Counted from the first letter of the stretch, positions 30,776 to 39,766 are shown. The stretch is DNA of 41,204 bases from an uncultured Eubacteriales bacterium (GCA_951800645.1 CATOIK010000021.1:1-41204), one strand, 5' to 3'. Program-made: numbers and translations. The notes: generated from the letters alone by a model not told the origin.

Positions 30776-32143
30776 ATGAAGAAACTGTTAAGTGTTACCC
30801 TGGCAATGACTATGGCCGTGTCATTAACTGCCTGCACTGGTACCGTGAATTCCGGAACAGCCACTACAGGAGCAGCTCCGGCGGAGGGAACCACCTCTGG
30901 CACAGAAACAACTGCCGCATCTGGTAAAAACGACGCAGCATCAGGAGACACCATTAAAATTGGAGTTTTAACAGATAGGTCTTCCGCTGCTGCTGCAACG
31001 GTTACCTGGGCGGAAGCAGGCGCTATTCTGGCGGTAAATGAGGCCAATGAAGCAGGCGGGCTGGATGGAAAGATGTTTGAACTGGTTTACAGAGATACTG
31101 CAAGTGATTCTGCAAATGTGGCCCAGAAAGCAACCGAACTGGTAAATGAAGGATGCATTGCAATTCTGGGTCCGAAATCTGATGGTGAAGCACCTACTGG
31201 AGCTACATGGGCAGAAGAAAATAAATTCCCCATGGTGACACCATGCACTATGAATACGCGTGTTACTGTGGAGAATGCTTCCAGATATATGTTCTCCTGT
31301 GGATTTGTGGCATGGCCGATTGCAAAGATGAATGCAAAATATGCAGCGGATCAGGGCTATACCAGCGCATTCTTTATTGGAAATGATGGCGGCGCTTCCG
31401 GAGACAGCCGTGATTTCTTCTACAGAGAGCTGGGAGATGGTTTTACAAACATGGGTTCCAACCAGGTGTCTAGTAACTCAACCGAATTTTCTACCATTAT
31501 ATCTTCTGTAGTAGGAAAAGATCCGGATGTGATCATTGGCGCAGTAGCAGGCCCCAATTTTGTGTCTCTGGTAAATCAGGGCGCACAGTTTGGATTGTGG
31601 AATAACTGTGACTATCTGGGATGGTATACCTGTGATTCTACCAATACTACAGCTCTGGCTGAGGCAGGAAACTATCCGTATGGAAAAGTACATGGGGTGC
31701 AGCTGTGGCCCTTCTGGCTGGATGATATTGAGGGCAATGCAGAATTTGTACAGGCTTACTCCGATATTGGCAAAGAGAACTATAATACCGAAATTGGGCC
31801 GTCTGACATGGGCTATACCTGGTATGTAGGTGTTAAGGCTATTATTGAGGCAGCTAAGACAACGGCAGCCGATTTAAGTCCTGAGGCAATGACTACTGCT
31901 CTGAGTAATGTACATTTCAGTACACTGTATGGCGAGGACCTGTATTTTCGTGATTTTGACCATGTGATGGCACATGCTTACTATTATGTAACTGCAGTGG
32001 AGGATACCACTGGTAAATGGTCGATTCCGGTAGGCGATATTTACGCTGTATATGAGGGCAACGAAATGCTTCCGACTAAGGAAGAAGTACAGAAATATGC
32101 AGAGGAAATGGGATATGCATTTATGGATCTGAGTATTCAGTAA
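30776..32143 (+). CDS. Liv-type ABC transporter substrate-binding lipoprotein
   Basis: A 455-residue type-I periplasmic binding protein. A lipoprotein signal peptide ends at LTAC with Cys20, followed by a Ser/Thr/Gly/Ala-rich linker (21-65) and the binding core starting IKIGVLTDRSSA. LivJ relatives bind branched-chain or other amino acids, amides, urea or aromatic acids. GGAGGAGG lies 7 bases before the ATG at 30776; an upstream reading is not supported. It lies between the ICL/PEPM pair and the permease genes, so its ligand is probably the substrate of those enzymes or its precursor. A hairpin after the gene may raise its level over the permeases. Confidence 0.9.
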   Translation: MKKLLSVTLAMTMAVSLTACTGTVNSGTATTGAAPAEGTTSGTETTAASGKNDAASGDTIKIGVLTDRSSAAAATVTWAEAGAILAVNEANEAGGLDGKMFELVYRDTASDSANVAQKATELVNEGCIAILGPKSDGEAPTGATWAEENKFPMVTPCTMNTRVTVENASRYMFSCGFVAWPIAKMNAKYAADQGYTSAFFIGNDGGASGDSRDFFYRELGDGFTNMGSNQVSSNSTEFSTIISSVVGKDPDVIIGAVAGPNFVSLVNQGAQFGLWNNCDYLGWYTCDSTNTTALAEAGNYPYGKVHGVQLWPFWLDDIEGNAEFVQAYSDIGKENYNTEIGPSDMGYTWYVGVKAIIEAAKTTAADLSPEAMTTALSNVHFSTLYGEDLYFRDFDHVMAHAYYYVTAVEDTTGKWSIPVGDIYAVYEGNEMLPTKEEVQKYAEEMGYAFMDLSIQ

Positions 32144-32155
32144 ATGACTGCCAGT

Positions 32156-32192
32156 AAGCGGCAGGCCGTAGGAATGCCTGTCGCTTTTCCTT
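32156..32192 (+). terminator. attenuating hairpin between the binding protein and permease genes
   Basis: AAGCGGCAGGC pairs with GCCTGTCGCTT (one G-T pair), followed by TTCCTTT. It is terminator-like but lies inside an operon, so it probably lets only part of transcription through, giving more binding protein than permease. Confidence 0.65.
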
Positions 32193-32210
32193 TATTTAGA
32201 GGAGGTCTCT

Positions 32211-33077
32211 ATGACAATATCATTTTTCTTTCAGACTTTGATATCGGGAATCAGTAACGGCATGGTTTCTTATTTGATGATTGCCGGAGTATCCTTGATT
32301 ATCAGTGGTATGAGTATGGTAAATTTTGGCCAGGGTGCATTTTATGTTCTGGGAACTTACCTGACCTACACAATCGCTGCTAAAATTGGCTTTGTGCCCA
32401 GCCTTTTGATTGTGCCGCTGATTGTAGCGGTGATCGGATATTTTGTGGAGAAAGCAACCCGTCCCCTTTTTGGAAAAGACATGCTTTATATCATGCTTCT
32501 GACCTATGGTGTTGCGTACATGCTGTGTGATATTATTGTTATGATCTGGGGCTACAGTATCCGATTGCTTTCTCTTCCGTCTTTCCTTAGTGGAGGGGTT
32601 CAGATTTTTGGTATTACATTCCCGGTTTATTATATCTTCGAGATTGTGATTTCAGGAATTACTGCATTTGCATTCTGGATTATGATAAATAAGACGAAAT
32701 TAGGTATGCTGACACGGGCGATTATCAGTGACCGGCCGATGGTTGCAAACCTGGGCGTTAATGTAAATAAGATGTTCAGCGTACTGTTTATGATTGGAAT
32801 TGGAATTGCAGGATTGGGCGGAGTTTTAAATGCACCGGTTACGGGTATGAGTCCAAAAGAGGGATTGTCTGTATTTGGTAATGTTATGCCGATCCTTTGT
32901 ATTGGCGGTTTGCGTAATATGGATGGATGTCTTCCTGCCGCATTGCTGGTAGGTCTGGTAAACGCCTTTGGTGCAGTGTATCTGCCTCAGTATTACAATG
33001 TACTTCCGGCGGCGTTGATGGTAATTTGCATGTTTATCAATCCGCAGGGGATTTTTACAAAGAGGGAGGGACGGTAA
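32211..33077 (+). CDS. livH: Liv-type ABC transporter permease (LivH-like)
   Basis: A 288-residue membrane protein with about eight spans and the LivH pattern: GISNGMVSYLMIAGVSLIISG at the start, NFGQGAFYVLGTYLTY (about 38-53), and the cytoplasmic coupling region LGMLTRAIISDRPMVANLGVNVNKM (about 164-188). GGAGG lies at 32201. Its stop overlaps the livM start (TAATG). The symbol denotes family only; the substrate need not be a branched-chain amino acid. Confidence 0.9.
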   Translation: MTISFFFQTLISGISNGMVSYLMIAGVSLIISGMSMVNFGQGAFYVLGTYLTYTIAAKIGFVPSLLIVPLIVAVIGYFVEKATRPLFGKDMLYIMLLTYGVAYMLCDIIVMIWGYSIRLLSLPSFLSGGVQIFGITFPVYYIFEIVISGITAFAFWIMINKTKLGMLTRAIISDRPMVANLGVNVNKMFSVLFMIGIGIAGLGGVLNAPVTGMSPKEGLSVFGNVMPILCIGGLRNMDGCLPAALLVGLVNAFGAVYLPQYYNVLPAALMVICMFINPQGIFTKREGR

Positions 33078-34045
33078 TGAAAATGTGGAGGTCTCTTTCA
33101 AAGGTAAAAAAAGACGCCATTGTTGGCGGGATTATTGTAATTGGTATGCTGGTGTATTCTCTGTTTGCGTCAGACTCGGTTCTGGATTTTATGAGTCGAA
33201 CCGTGATTATGATGCTGTTTGCTTCGGCGCTTAATATCATTCTGGGATTTGGCGGGTTAAGGCCTCTTGGTATGGCAACTTACTTTGGCATGGGATCTTA
33301 TGCTTATGTAATCTTATGTGTGAGAGGCGGCCTGGACAGAACCCTTGCCATTGTGGGAGCAATTCTAATTTCTATGGCGATCTCCCTGTTTGTTAATGTG
33401 TTGTGTCTGCGGGCGAATGATGATCTGACATTTGCGTTTGTCAGTATGGGTATAAATACCCTGCTGTTTACCATGGTGTATAAAATACCGTATGTAGGTT
33501 CTGATACGGGGCTTACAGGAAATGTTCGTCTTCCCTTTGCAAGCAGCGCCAGTGGCAATTTTTATTTAAGCTTTTTTGTGTGTTTGATTTGTATTATCCT
33601 GATTTATCTCTTTTTCCACAGTCCGTTTGCGACTGTGCTGAAAGGAAGCCGGGATAACATAGAACGATTGACTTTTGTAGGAATGAATACTATGCGCGTA
33701 AGACTTTGCGCCTGCATGGTTTCCAGCTTTTTTGTTACGATTGCCGGAATTTTATATGCAATGAGAAACATGGGAGCATTCCCTGTAATGTTTTCTACAA
33801 ACACTTCGACGGAAGGTCTGGTAATGTGTTTGATCGGAGGAATGTATAGCTTTTTCGGTCCGATCTTAGGAGCGGTTATTGTAACATTTATCTCTACGCA
33901 GCTTTCTATTCTGACGAATTATTACCAGTTTGTGCTGGGGGCAATCATTGTATTGTGCGTATTGTTCTTGCAGGGCGGTTTGCTGCGGGATAAGGCGGAA
34001 AAGAATCTGGATGACCCGGCGGAAAAGGGGGCAAAACGAAAATGA
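33077..34045 (+). CDS. livM: Liv-type ABC transporter permease (LivM-like)
   Basis: A 322-residue membrane protein with about 9-10 spans. LivM marks are LNIILGFGGLRPLGMATYFGMGSYAY (about 49-74; most members have GxxSLGHAAF here), the coupling segment GSRDNIERLTFVGMNTMRVRL and GGMYSFFGPILGA. The start at 33077 overlaps the livH stop and has GAGGGAGGG just upstream; an earlier reading lies inside livH. It ends 4 bases into livG (ATGA overlap), giving tight coupling. Confidence 0.9.
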   Translation: MKMWRSLSKVKKDAIVGGIIVIGMLVYSLFASDSVLDFMSRTVIMMLFASALNIILGFGGLRPLGMATYFGMGSYAYVILCVRGGLDRTLAIVGAILISMAISLFVNVLCLRANDDLTFAFVSMGINTLLFTMVYKIPYVGSDTGLTGNVRLPFASSASGNFYLSFFVCLICIILIYLFFHSPFATVLKGSRDNIERLTFVGMNTMRVRLCACMVSSFFVTIAGILYAMRNMGAFPVMFSTNTSTEGLVMCLIGGMYSFFGPILGAVIVTFISTQLSILTNYYQFVLGAIIVLCVLFLQGGLLRDKAEKNLDDPAEKGAKRK

Positions 34046-34794
34046 GTGAACCGATCTTAAAAGTAGAAAATTTAAATCGTTATTTCGGAGCGCTTCATGC
34101 CACCAGAAATGTATCGTTTGAAATGGAAGAAGGAGAAGTCCGGGCAATTATCGGACCAAATGGCGCTGGAAAAAGCACATTGATGGATTTGATTACGAAC
34201 CGGACAACCCCCAGCAGCGGGAAAGTATATTTCCGGGGCGAAGACATTACCGGAATGGCGCCTAATAAAATTGTACATCGCGGTATGACAAAATGTTTTC
34301 AGATTTCCAAATTATTTAATAATTTGACGGTTTATGAGAATGTTCAAATAGCCCGTATAGAAATGAATAAAAAGACATTTAGTCTGTTTCCGGTGCCGGA
34401 CCGTTATCTGAAAGAGGAAGTAAAGTCTTATTTGGCAATGGTTGGACTGGAAGATAAGATGAACGAAGTAGCGGCCTATTTGTCTTATGGCGATCAGCGG
34501 CGGTTAGATATAGCGATTGCTCTGGCGATGGATCCGAAACTTCTGATTCTGGATGAGCCGGCAGCAGGCGTGGCTCGTGAGGAAGCGTATACTCTTATGC
34601 AGTTGATCAGAGACTTGGCGAGACAGAGAAGTATGACGATCATTTTTATTGAGCATGATATGGATATTGTATTTAATTATGCCGATGTGATTTCGGTATT
34701 GCGGGATGGAGAGCTGATTGCCAGCGGAACACCGGATGAGATTAAGAACAATCAATATGTGCAGGAAGCGTATTTGGGAGGTGGCGAAGCATGA
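34042..34794 (+). CDS. livG: Liv-type ABC transporter ATP-binding protein (LivG-like)
   Basis: A 250-residue ABC ATPase: Walker A GPNGAGKST (about 38-46), signature LSYGDQRRLDIA (about 147-158), Walker B LLILDEPAAG and the switch His in IEHDMDIV. LSYGDQR is typical of the LivG branch. It overlaps livM and livF by four bases each. With livF it powers import through the LivH/LivM pair. Confidence 0.93.
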   Translation: MSEPILKVENLNRYFGALHATRNVSFEMEEGEVRAIIGPNGAGKSTLMDLITNRTTPSSGKVYFRGEDITGMAPNKIVHRGMTKCFQISKLFNNLTVYENVQIARIEMNKKTFSLFPVPDRYLKEEVKSYLAMVGLEDKMNEVAAYLSYGDQRRLDIAIALAMDPKLLILDEPAAGVAREEAYTLMQLIRDLARQRSMTIIFIEHDMDIVFNYADVISVLRDGELIASGTPDEIKNNQYVQEAYLGGGEA

Positions 34795-35504
34795 TTCTGG
34801 AATTGAAAGATGTTCACAGTTACTATGACAAGAGCCACATTTTAAATGGCGTCAGTCTTTCGGTGGCTGAAGGGACTTCTGTTTGCCTTTTAGGAAGAAA
34901 CGGCGTGGGAAAGTCTACTACCATGAAGACGATCATGGGGATGCTGAATCCAAAGGAGCACTGCCGTACAGAGGGAAGCATTACCTTTGAAGGGAAAGAA
35001 CTGGTAGGGATGAAAAGCCATTCCATCGCCAGGCAGGGAATTGCTTATGTTCCTCAGGGGCGTCATATTTTCCCGACCTTGACAACAGAGGAAAATCTGA
35101 AGGTAGCGGCCAGAGTGGGTGTGGATGGAAGCAATAAATGGAATCTGGAATCTGTTTATGATTTTTTTCCTCGTCTTCGGGAAAGAAGGGATTCCAAAGG
35201 CGATAAGTTATCCGGCGGCGAAAAACAGATGCTGGCGGTGGCAAGGGGACTGATGCAGAATCCCAGAATGATGCTTTTGGATGAAATTACAGAGGGACTT
35301 GCTCCGATCATCGTAGATCAGCTGGCTGATATGGTACAAACCCTTATCGCAGAAGGTGTGACCATTTTAATTGCAGAGCAGAATGTGAAATTTGCTATGA
35401 AGGTCAGCAGCGATTGTTACATCCTGGAGCGAGGCGTGATCGTGCATCATCAGGCGACCAAAGAACTGTCGCCCGAAACCAGAAAACAATATCTGGGATT
35501 ATAA
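34791..35504 (+). CDS. livF: Liv-type ABC transporter ATP-binding protein (LivF-like)
   Basis: A 237-residue ABC ATPase: Walker A GRNGVGKST (about 34-42), signature LSGGEKQMLAVAR (about 140-152), Walker B MMLLDEITEGLAP and the switch residue in IAEQNVKFA, where LivF proteins have Gln instead of His. DEITEGLAP replaces the common DEPSEGLAP. It overlaps livG by four bases and is the last gene before a terminator. Confidence 0.93.
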   Translation: MILELKDVHSYYDKSHILNGVSLSVAEGTSVCLLGRNGVGKSTTMKTIMGMLNPKEHCRTEGSITFEGKELVGMKSHSIARQGIAYVPQGRHIFPTLTTEENLKVAARVGVDGSNKWNLESVYDFFPRLRERRDSKGDKLSGGEKQMLAVARGLMQNPRMMLLDEITEGLAPIIVDQLADMVQTLIAEGVTILIAEQNVKFAMKVSSDCYILERGVIVHHQATKELSPETRKQYLGL

Positions 35505-35515
35505 TTGTAATAAGG

Positions 35516-35553
35516 AAAAAGGCGGGCTGAATTAGAACGGCTCGTCTTTTTGT
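35516..35553 (+). terminator. rho-independent terminator after livF
   Basis: AAAAAGGCGGGCTG pairs with CGGCTCGTCTTTTT over 14 positions including G-T pairs, followed by GTTG. It starts 11 bases after the stop codon. Confidence 0.85.
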
Positions 35554-35567
35554 TGTAATCAGATTAT

Positions 35568-35596
35568 TTGAAAGTGGTAAAAATATATGATATAAT
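35568..35596 (+). promoter_or_regulatory. sigma-70-type promoter before the DUF2156 gene
   Basis: TTGAAA (35568-35573), a 17-base spacer and TATAAT (35591-35596). It gives a leader of about 110 nt to the start codon at 35716. Confidence 0.8.
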
Positions 35597-35611
35597 AACG
35601 AGGAAAGTGGC

Positions 35612-35672
35612 TGTCGTGCTCGCACGAACAGACATTTGACGAGAAAATCATCGAGACGGCAGTCGAGATGAT
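35612..35672 (+). other. two hairpins in the leader of the DUF2156 gene
   Basis: The first hairpin pairs CTGTCGTG with CACGAACAG (one bulge) around CTCG. The second (35647-35672) has ATCATC/GATGAT, a tandem GA/GA internal loop and GAC-GGCA-GTC. The order and the sheared-GA-type loop suggest a structured RNA leader or another dispersed repeat; no T-run follows. Confidence 0.45.
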
Positions 35673-35715
35673 ATAATGGAGGCACTTTAAGGTTGGAAGA
35701 AAGGGAATTATTACC

Positions 35716-36642
35716 ATGGATATACAGTTTAAGCCCATCAAGGCCGAGGATATTGCCAGACTGACACCGCTTTTTTGTCAGCGGCCCAACAAAACCTGCG
35801 ACAGCGTGGCTCTGGACAGCTTTATCTGGCGTCATTATTATAATGTGCAGTTTGCAGTGCGGGATGATAAGGCAATTCTCTGGCTGATGGAGGAAAACGG
35901 CGTAAAGCACAGCGCTATGCCCATGTGCAGAGAGGAAGATCTGCCCCACTATTTTTATGAAACAGTGGAGTATTTCAATAAGGTTTTAAAGAAACCATTT
36001 AAGATTTACCTGGCAGACGAGGAGGCAGTGGATTACTTGAAGCTGCGGGAATCAGACCAGTTTGTGGTTACCGAGCAGGAGGATTTAAAGGACTATCTCT
36101 ATGATGGCGAGGCCATGCGCAGGCTGTCCGGAAAAAAACTGCATAAGAAGAAAAATCATCTGAATGCTTTTCTGAAGGAGTATGAGGGCCGGTATGAGTT
36201 CCGGAGGCTGTGCTGTTCAGACCGGGACAATGTGTGGCAGTTCCTGGACAAGTGGAGAGAAGGGAAAGGAGATGAGGTAGAAGCTCATCTGGATTATGAG
36301 GTGGAGGGCATCCACGAAATCCTGAAAAACTGTTCTTCCCTGAATGTAAAGATGTCCGGCGTGTATATTGACGGACAACTGGAAGCCTTTACCATCGGCA
36401 GCTATAATCCGGTGGAAAACATGGCGGTAATCCATATTGAGAAAGCAAATCCGGAAATCCGCGGCCTGTATCAGTTTATCAATCAGCAGTTTCTGGTTCA
36501 TGAGTTTCCGGATGTGGCTCTGGTAAACCGAGAGGATGATTTGGGTCAGGAAGGACTGCGCCATGCGAAGATGTCCTATAATCCCTGTGGTTTTGCAAGA
36601 AAGTATCTGATTGAGCAGAAGGGCTTTGTGCCGGAGGAATAG
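35716..36642 (+). CDS. DUF2156 (GNAT-like, phosphatidylglycerol lysyltransferase C-terminal-related) protein
   Basis: A 308-residue soluble protein of the DUF2156 family: two GNAT-like halves, with the conserved basic stretch GKKLHKKKNHLNAFLKEY (about 139-156) and the C-terminal GLRHAKMSYNPCGFARKY motif (about 276-293). Related domains move aminoacyl groups from tRNA to lipids or other acceptors in MprF-type proteins, but this protein has no membrane part and its acceptor is unknown. GAAAGGG-like sequence precedes the ATG. The next gene, another acyltransferase, begins directly after the stop codon, so both are one unit. Confidence 0.87.
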   Translation: MDIQFKPIKAEDIARLTPLFCQRPNKTCDSVALDSFIWRHYYNVQFAVRDDKAILWLMEENGVKHSAMPMCREEDLPHYFYETVEYFNKVLKKPFKIYLADEEAVDYLKLRESDQFVVTEQEDLKDYLYDGEAMRRLSGKKLHKKKNHLNAFLKEYEGRYEFRRLCCSDRDNVWQFLDKWREGKGDEVEAHLDYEVEGIHEILKNCSSLNVKMSGVYIDGQLEAFTIGSYNPVENMAVIHIEKANPEIRGLYQFINQQFLVHEFPDVALVNREDDLGQEGLRHAKMSYNPCGFARKYLIEQKGFVPEE

Positions 36643-37740
36643 ATGATCAAGTATCTGACAGAGGCAGAGAAGCAGTTTAGCCGGGAACTGTGGGAAGAAG
36701 CATTTCCAGAGGACTCCCGGCAGTTTAATGATTATTATTATAAGAAGAAAGTGAGCGAGAACCGGATTTTGGCGCTGGTGGAGAATCCGGTTTTTGCAGC
36801 GGAGGTTTCTGCCGCTGTGCCGGCGGCGGAAGCTGAACTGGTTACTGCGCCGTGCCAGATTGACGCCATGGTTCAGTTAAATCCTTACCAGGTACAGGCA
36901 AGAAACTGTAGGTGGCAGGTGGACTATCTGGTAGGAGTGGCTACCCGCAGGGACAAGCGCCATCGGGGGTATATGCGCAGTCTGCTGCTGCAGATGATGG
37001 AGGACATGCGGGAAGACCATATGCCCTTCTGCTTTCTTATGCCTGCAGCAGAGGCGATTTATCGTCCCTTTGGATTTACCTATATTTTTGACCAGCCCAG
37101 GCGGTATTTGCGGGCAGCGGCCGTGGGCCGGTTACGGCGTGAGGAGGTTGCCCAGGCTCAGACTGTGTCTGCGGCGGCAGCTTGGATGATGGACTGGCTT
37201 CAGAGTCGTTATCAGGTGTTTACCGTCCGGGATGAAGCTTATGTGGAGACGCTTCTGATGGAGCTTGCCAGCGAGAACGGAGTTTTGGAAGCTCTGTATG
37301 ACGGAGACCGGCTGGTGGGATTTCAGGCGGCATGGGGCTGGAAAAGAGAACAGAGGCTTTTGTATGCAGAATCTTCTTATATAATAGAAACGGCGGTGGC
37401 GAAGCCTGCTATTATGGCGCGGATCATTACGCCGGAGGAATTTGTGAAGGCCATTCGGCTGAAGCATGAAGGCTGGCGGGGAAACGCAGGGCTGACAGTC
37501 AATCTCTGGCTGGAGGACCCGTTGATCCCCCGGAATCAGGGCCTTTGGCTGTGGCATTTAAACCGGGAGACTTCCTGGCTGGAGCAGGCCCAAGAGCCGG
37601 TTTCCGGACAGCCCTCTGTGAAACTTACCATTACGGAACTGACCTCCTGGCTCTTTGGCTACAGTGTGCCGGAGAAGGTTCAGGATTTAGATGAAAAAAT
37701 AGAAACCCTGCAGGGTGTGTTTCTGGATGAAGTAGTTTGA
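36643..37740 (+). CDS. GNAT family N-acetyltransferase (Eis-like)
   Basis: A 365-residue, three-part GNAT protein. The acetyl-CoA-binding signature is VATRRDKRHRGYMRSLL (about 104-120; R/Q-x-x-G/A-type turn), followed by FCFLMPAAEAIYRPFGF (about 127-143). The C-terminal part resembles the sterol-carrier-like domain of Eis/enhanced-survival enzymes. It transfers an acetyl group to an amine; the acceptor is unknown. The ATG follows the preceding stop codon without a gap, so translation is coupled. Confidence 0.87.
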   Translation: MIKYLTEAEKQFSRELWEEAFPEDSRQFNDYYYKKKVSENRILALVENPVFAAEVSAAVPAAEAELVTAPCQIDAMVQLNPYQVQARNCRWQVDYLVGVATRRDKRHRGYMRSLLLQMMEDMREDHMPFCFLMPAAEAIYRPFGFTYIFDQPRRYLRAAAVGRLRREEVAQAQTVSAAAAWMMDWLQSRYQVFTVRDEAYVETLLMELASENGVLEALYDGDRLVGFQAAWGWKREQRLLYAESSYIIETAVAKPAIMARIITPEEFVKAIRLKHEGWRGNAGLTVNLWLEDPLIPRNQGLWLWHLNRETSWLEQAQEPVSGQPSVKLTITELTSWLFGYSVPEKVQDLDEKIETLQGVFLDEVV

Positions 37741-37777
37741 TGTCCTCTTGTGCAGGCAAGGGAAAGGAGGATGTTGG

Positions 37778-38500
37778 ATGGAGAAGGAATTAGAACAGTT
37801 GAAACGCTGGATTTCAGAGAGCAGTAATATTGTGTTTTTCGGCGGCGCCGGAGTGTCCACAGAAAGCGGGATCCCGGATTTTCGCAGTGTGGACGGACTT
37901 TACAACATGCAGTACGATTACCCGCCGGAAACCATTATCAGCCACAGCTTTTATCAGCGGAATCCAGAGGAGTTTTACCGTTTCTATAAAAATAAGATGC
38001 TGTTTCCAGACGCAAAGCCGAATGCAGCCCATCTGGCGCTGAGCCGGCTGGAGCGGCAGGGGAAGCTTAAGGCAGTGATCACCCAGAACATTGACGGCCT
38101 TCATCAGGCGGCGGGGAGCCGGGAGGTGATGGAGCTGCATGGTTCGGTACATCGGAACTACTGTACCAGGTGCAGGCAGGCTTATGACCTGGAAGCCATT
38201 ATGAAGCCGGATGGGGTGCCCCGGTGCATCTGCGGCGGAATCATCAAGCCGGATGTGGTACTTTATGAGGAAGGGCTTGACCAGGCTACATTGCAGAAAT
38301 CGGTGAGATATATCAGCCAGGCAGAGGTGCTGATTGTAGGCGGAACATCCCTGACGGTTTACCCGGCAGCAGGGCTGGTTGACTATTATCGGGGAACGAA
38401 GCTGGTGCTGATAAATCGGGATGTGACGGCCATAGACAGCCGGGCGAATCTGGTGATAAGCGGGAAAATTGGAGAGATTTTGGGACAGATTGTAGATTGA
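37778..38500 (+). CDS. NAD-dependent protein deacylase (Sir2 family)
   Basis: A 240-residue sirtuin. NAD-binding segments are GAGVSTESGIPDFRS (about 24-38) and TQNIDGLHQAAGS (about 100-112), the catalytic His is in LHGSVHRNYC (about 118-127), and a zinc site is formed by CTRC and CICGG. It removes acyl groups from lysine, giving nicotinamide and O-acyl-ADP-ribose. AAAGGAGG lies 7 bases before the ATG at 37778. It stands next to a GNAT acetyltransferase, so an acetylation/deacetylation pair is possible but not shown. Confidence 0.94.
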   Translation: MEKELEQLKRWISESSNIVFFGGAGVSTESGIPDFRSVDGLYNMQYDYPPETIISHSFYQRNPEEFYRFYKNKMLFPDAKPNAAHLALSRLERQGKLKAVITQNIDGLHQAAGSREVMELHGSVHRNYCTRCRQAYDLEAIMKPDGVPRCICGGIIKPDVVLYEEGLDQATLQKSVRYISQAEVLIVGGTSLTVYPAAGLVDYYRGTKLVLINRDVTAIDSRANLVISGKIGEILGQIVD

Positions 38501-38534
38501 CGAACCTTAGACGGAGTGTAAGGAGGACATGGAG

Positions 38535-39533
38535 ATGTATCAGGCAGATGAGAAGCGGTACGAGAATATGCAGTATCGCCGGTGCGGGAAAAGCGGGCTT
38601 TTGCTTCCGTTAATTTCTCTGGGGCTTTGGCAGAATTTTGGAACAGAGAAGACCCTGGAGGAGCAGAAGGCCATTCTGTTTAAGGCCTTTGATTTGGGAA
38701 TTACCCACTTTGATTTAGCCAACAACTACGGGCACCCGGCCAGAGGATTGGCAGAGCAGCATTTTGGAGAGATTTTCCATGAGAATCTGGTTCAGTACCG
38801 GGATGAGATGATAATCTCTACCAAAGCTGGCTATGATATGTGGCCCGGACCTTACGGAAACTGGGGTTCCCGCAAATATCTGATGGCCAGTCTGGATGCC
38901 AGCTTAAAGCGGATGAAGCTGGATTATGTGGACATTTTCTACCATCATCGGCCGGACCCGGATACGCCGTTAGATGAGACTATGGGAGCTTTGTCGGATA
39001 TGGTGCGGCAGGGCAAGGCTCTGTATGTGGGAATTTCCAATTATCAGGCGGAGGAGGCGGCGAAAGCCATCGAGATTCTAAAAAAGAACGGAACTCCCTG
39101 TCTGATTCATCAGCCTCGGTACAACATGCTGGAACGGTGGGTGGAGGACGGACTTCTGGATGTGCTTGACAAGACCGGAACCGGCTGCATCGCTTACAGT
39201 CCGCTGGCTCAGGGTGCGCTGACTGATAAATATTTAAAGGGAATTCCTGAGGGCTCCAGGGCATCCAGAGAAGGTACCAGTGTTGGCGCCCGCTATCTGT
39301 CAGAGGAAAATTTAGAGATGGTTCGCAGTCTCAACCGGATTGCAGAAGACCGGGGGCAGAGCCTGGCGCAGATGGCTCTGGTCTGGGTGCTGCGCAGACC
39401 GGAGATTACCAGCGTGCTGATTGGAGCCAGCCGTCCGTCTCAGTTAGAGGACAATGTGGCGGCTTTGCAGAAGCTGGAGTTTACGGAAACGGAACTGACA
39501 GCCATTGACCGTATTTTAAAAGGCGTCTGCTAA
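38535..39533 (+). CDS. aldo/keto reductase (YghZ/KCNAB type)
   Basis: A 332-residue (beta/alpha)8 NADPH oxidoreductase similar to YghZ L-glyceraldehyde-3-phosphate reductase. The catalytic residues are seen as Asp and Tyr in THFDLANNYGHPARGLAE (about 54-71), Lys in ISTKAGYDMWPGPYGNWGSRKYL and His in DIFYHHRPDPDTP. NADP-binding C-terminal motif: LIGASRPSQLEDN. AGGAGG lies 8 bases before ATG 38535; an ATG at 38529 is too close. It probably detoxifies aldehydes such as methylglyoxal or reduces sugars. Confidence 0.92.
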   Translation: MYQADEKRYENMQYRRCGKSGLLLPLISLGLWQNFGTEKTLEEQKAILFKAFDLGITHFDLANNYGHPARGLAEQHFGEIFHENLVQYRDEMIISTKAGYDMWPGPYGNWGSRKYLMASLDASLKRMKLDYVDIFYHHRPDPDTPLDETMGALSDMVRQGKALYVGISNYQAEEAAKAIEILKKNGTPCLIHQPRYNMLERWVEDGLLDVLDKTGTGCIAYSPLAQGALTDKYLKGIPEGSRASREGTSVGARYLSEENLEMVRSLNRIAEDRGQSLAQMALVWVLRRPEITSVLIGASRPSQLEDNVAALQKLEFTETELTAIDRILKGVC

Positions 39534-39556
39534 AAGAGGCGCAGGGGAGGAAATCC

Positions 39557-39757
39557 ATGGATAAACGATGGAATTATGAGGTAGGGGATATTGTGAAGCT
39601 GAAAAAGCCTCATCCCTGCGGCAGCCAGGAGTGGGAAATTCTGCGGGTAGGCGCAGATTTTCGTCTGAAATGTACCGGCTGCGGCCATCAGGTGATGGCG
39701 GAGCGGAAAATGGTGGAGAAAAATACCCGGAGCTTGCAGAAACCAGAGGAAAAGTAG
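39557..39757 (+). CDS. DUF951 family small zinc-ribbon-like protein
   Basis: A 66-residue protein with the DUF951 pattern: YEVGDIVKLKKPHPCGSQEWEILRVGADFRLKCTGCGH, where three cysteines (CG, CTGC) could bind zinc, followed by a charged tail. It is found in Firmicutes, often beside rpsF-ssb-rpsR as here. The function is unknown. AGGGGAGG lies about 8 bases before the ATG. Confidence 0.9.
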   Translation: MDKRWNYEVGDIVKLKKPHPCGSQEWEILRVGADFRLKCTGCGHQVMAERKMVEKNTRSLQKPEEK

Positions 39758-39766
39758 AAAAAACGC

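Noticed and set aside
35672..35677. A second TATAAT close to the DUF2156 start
   Set aside because: The -35 position 17 bases upstream reads CATCGA, and the bases belong to the end of the leader hairpin; the promoter at 35568-35596 is much better.
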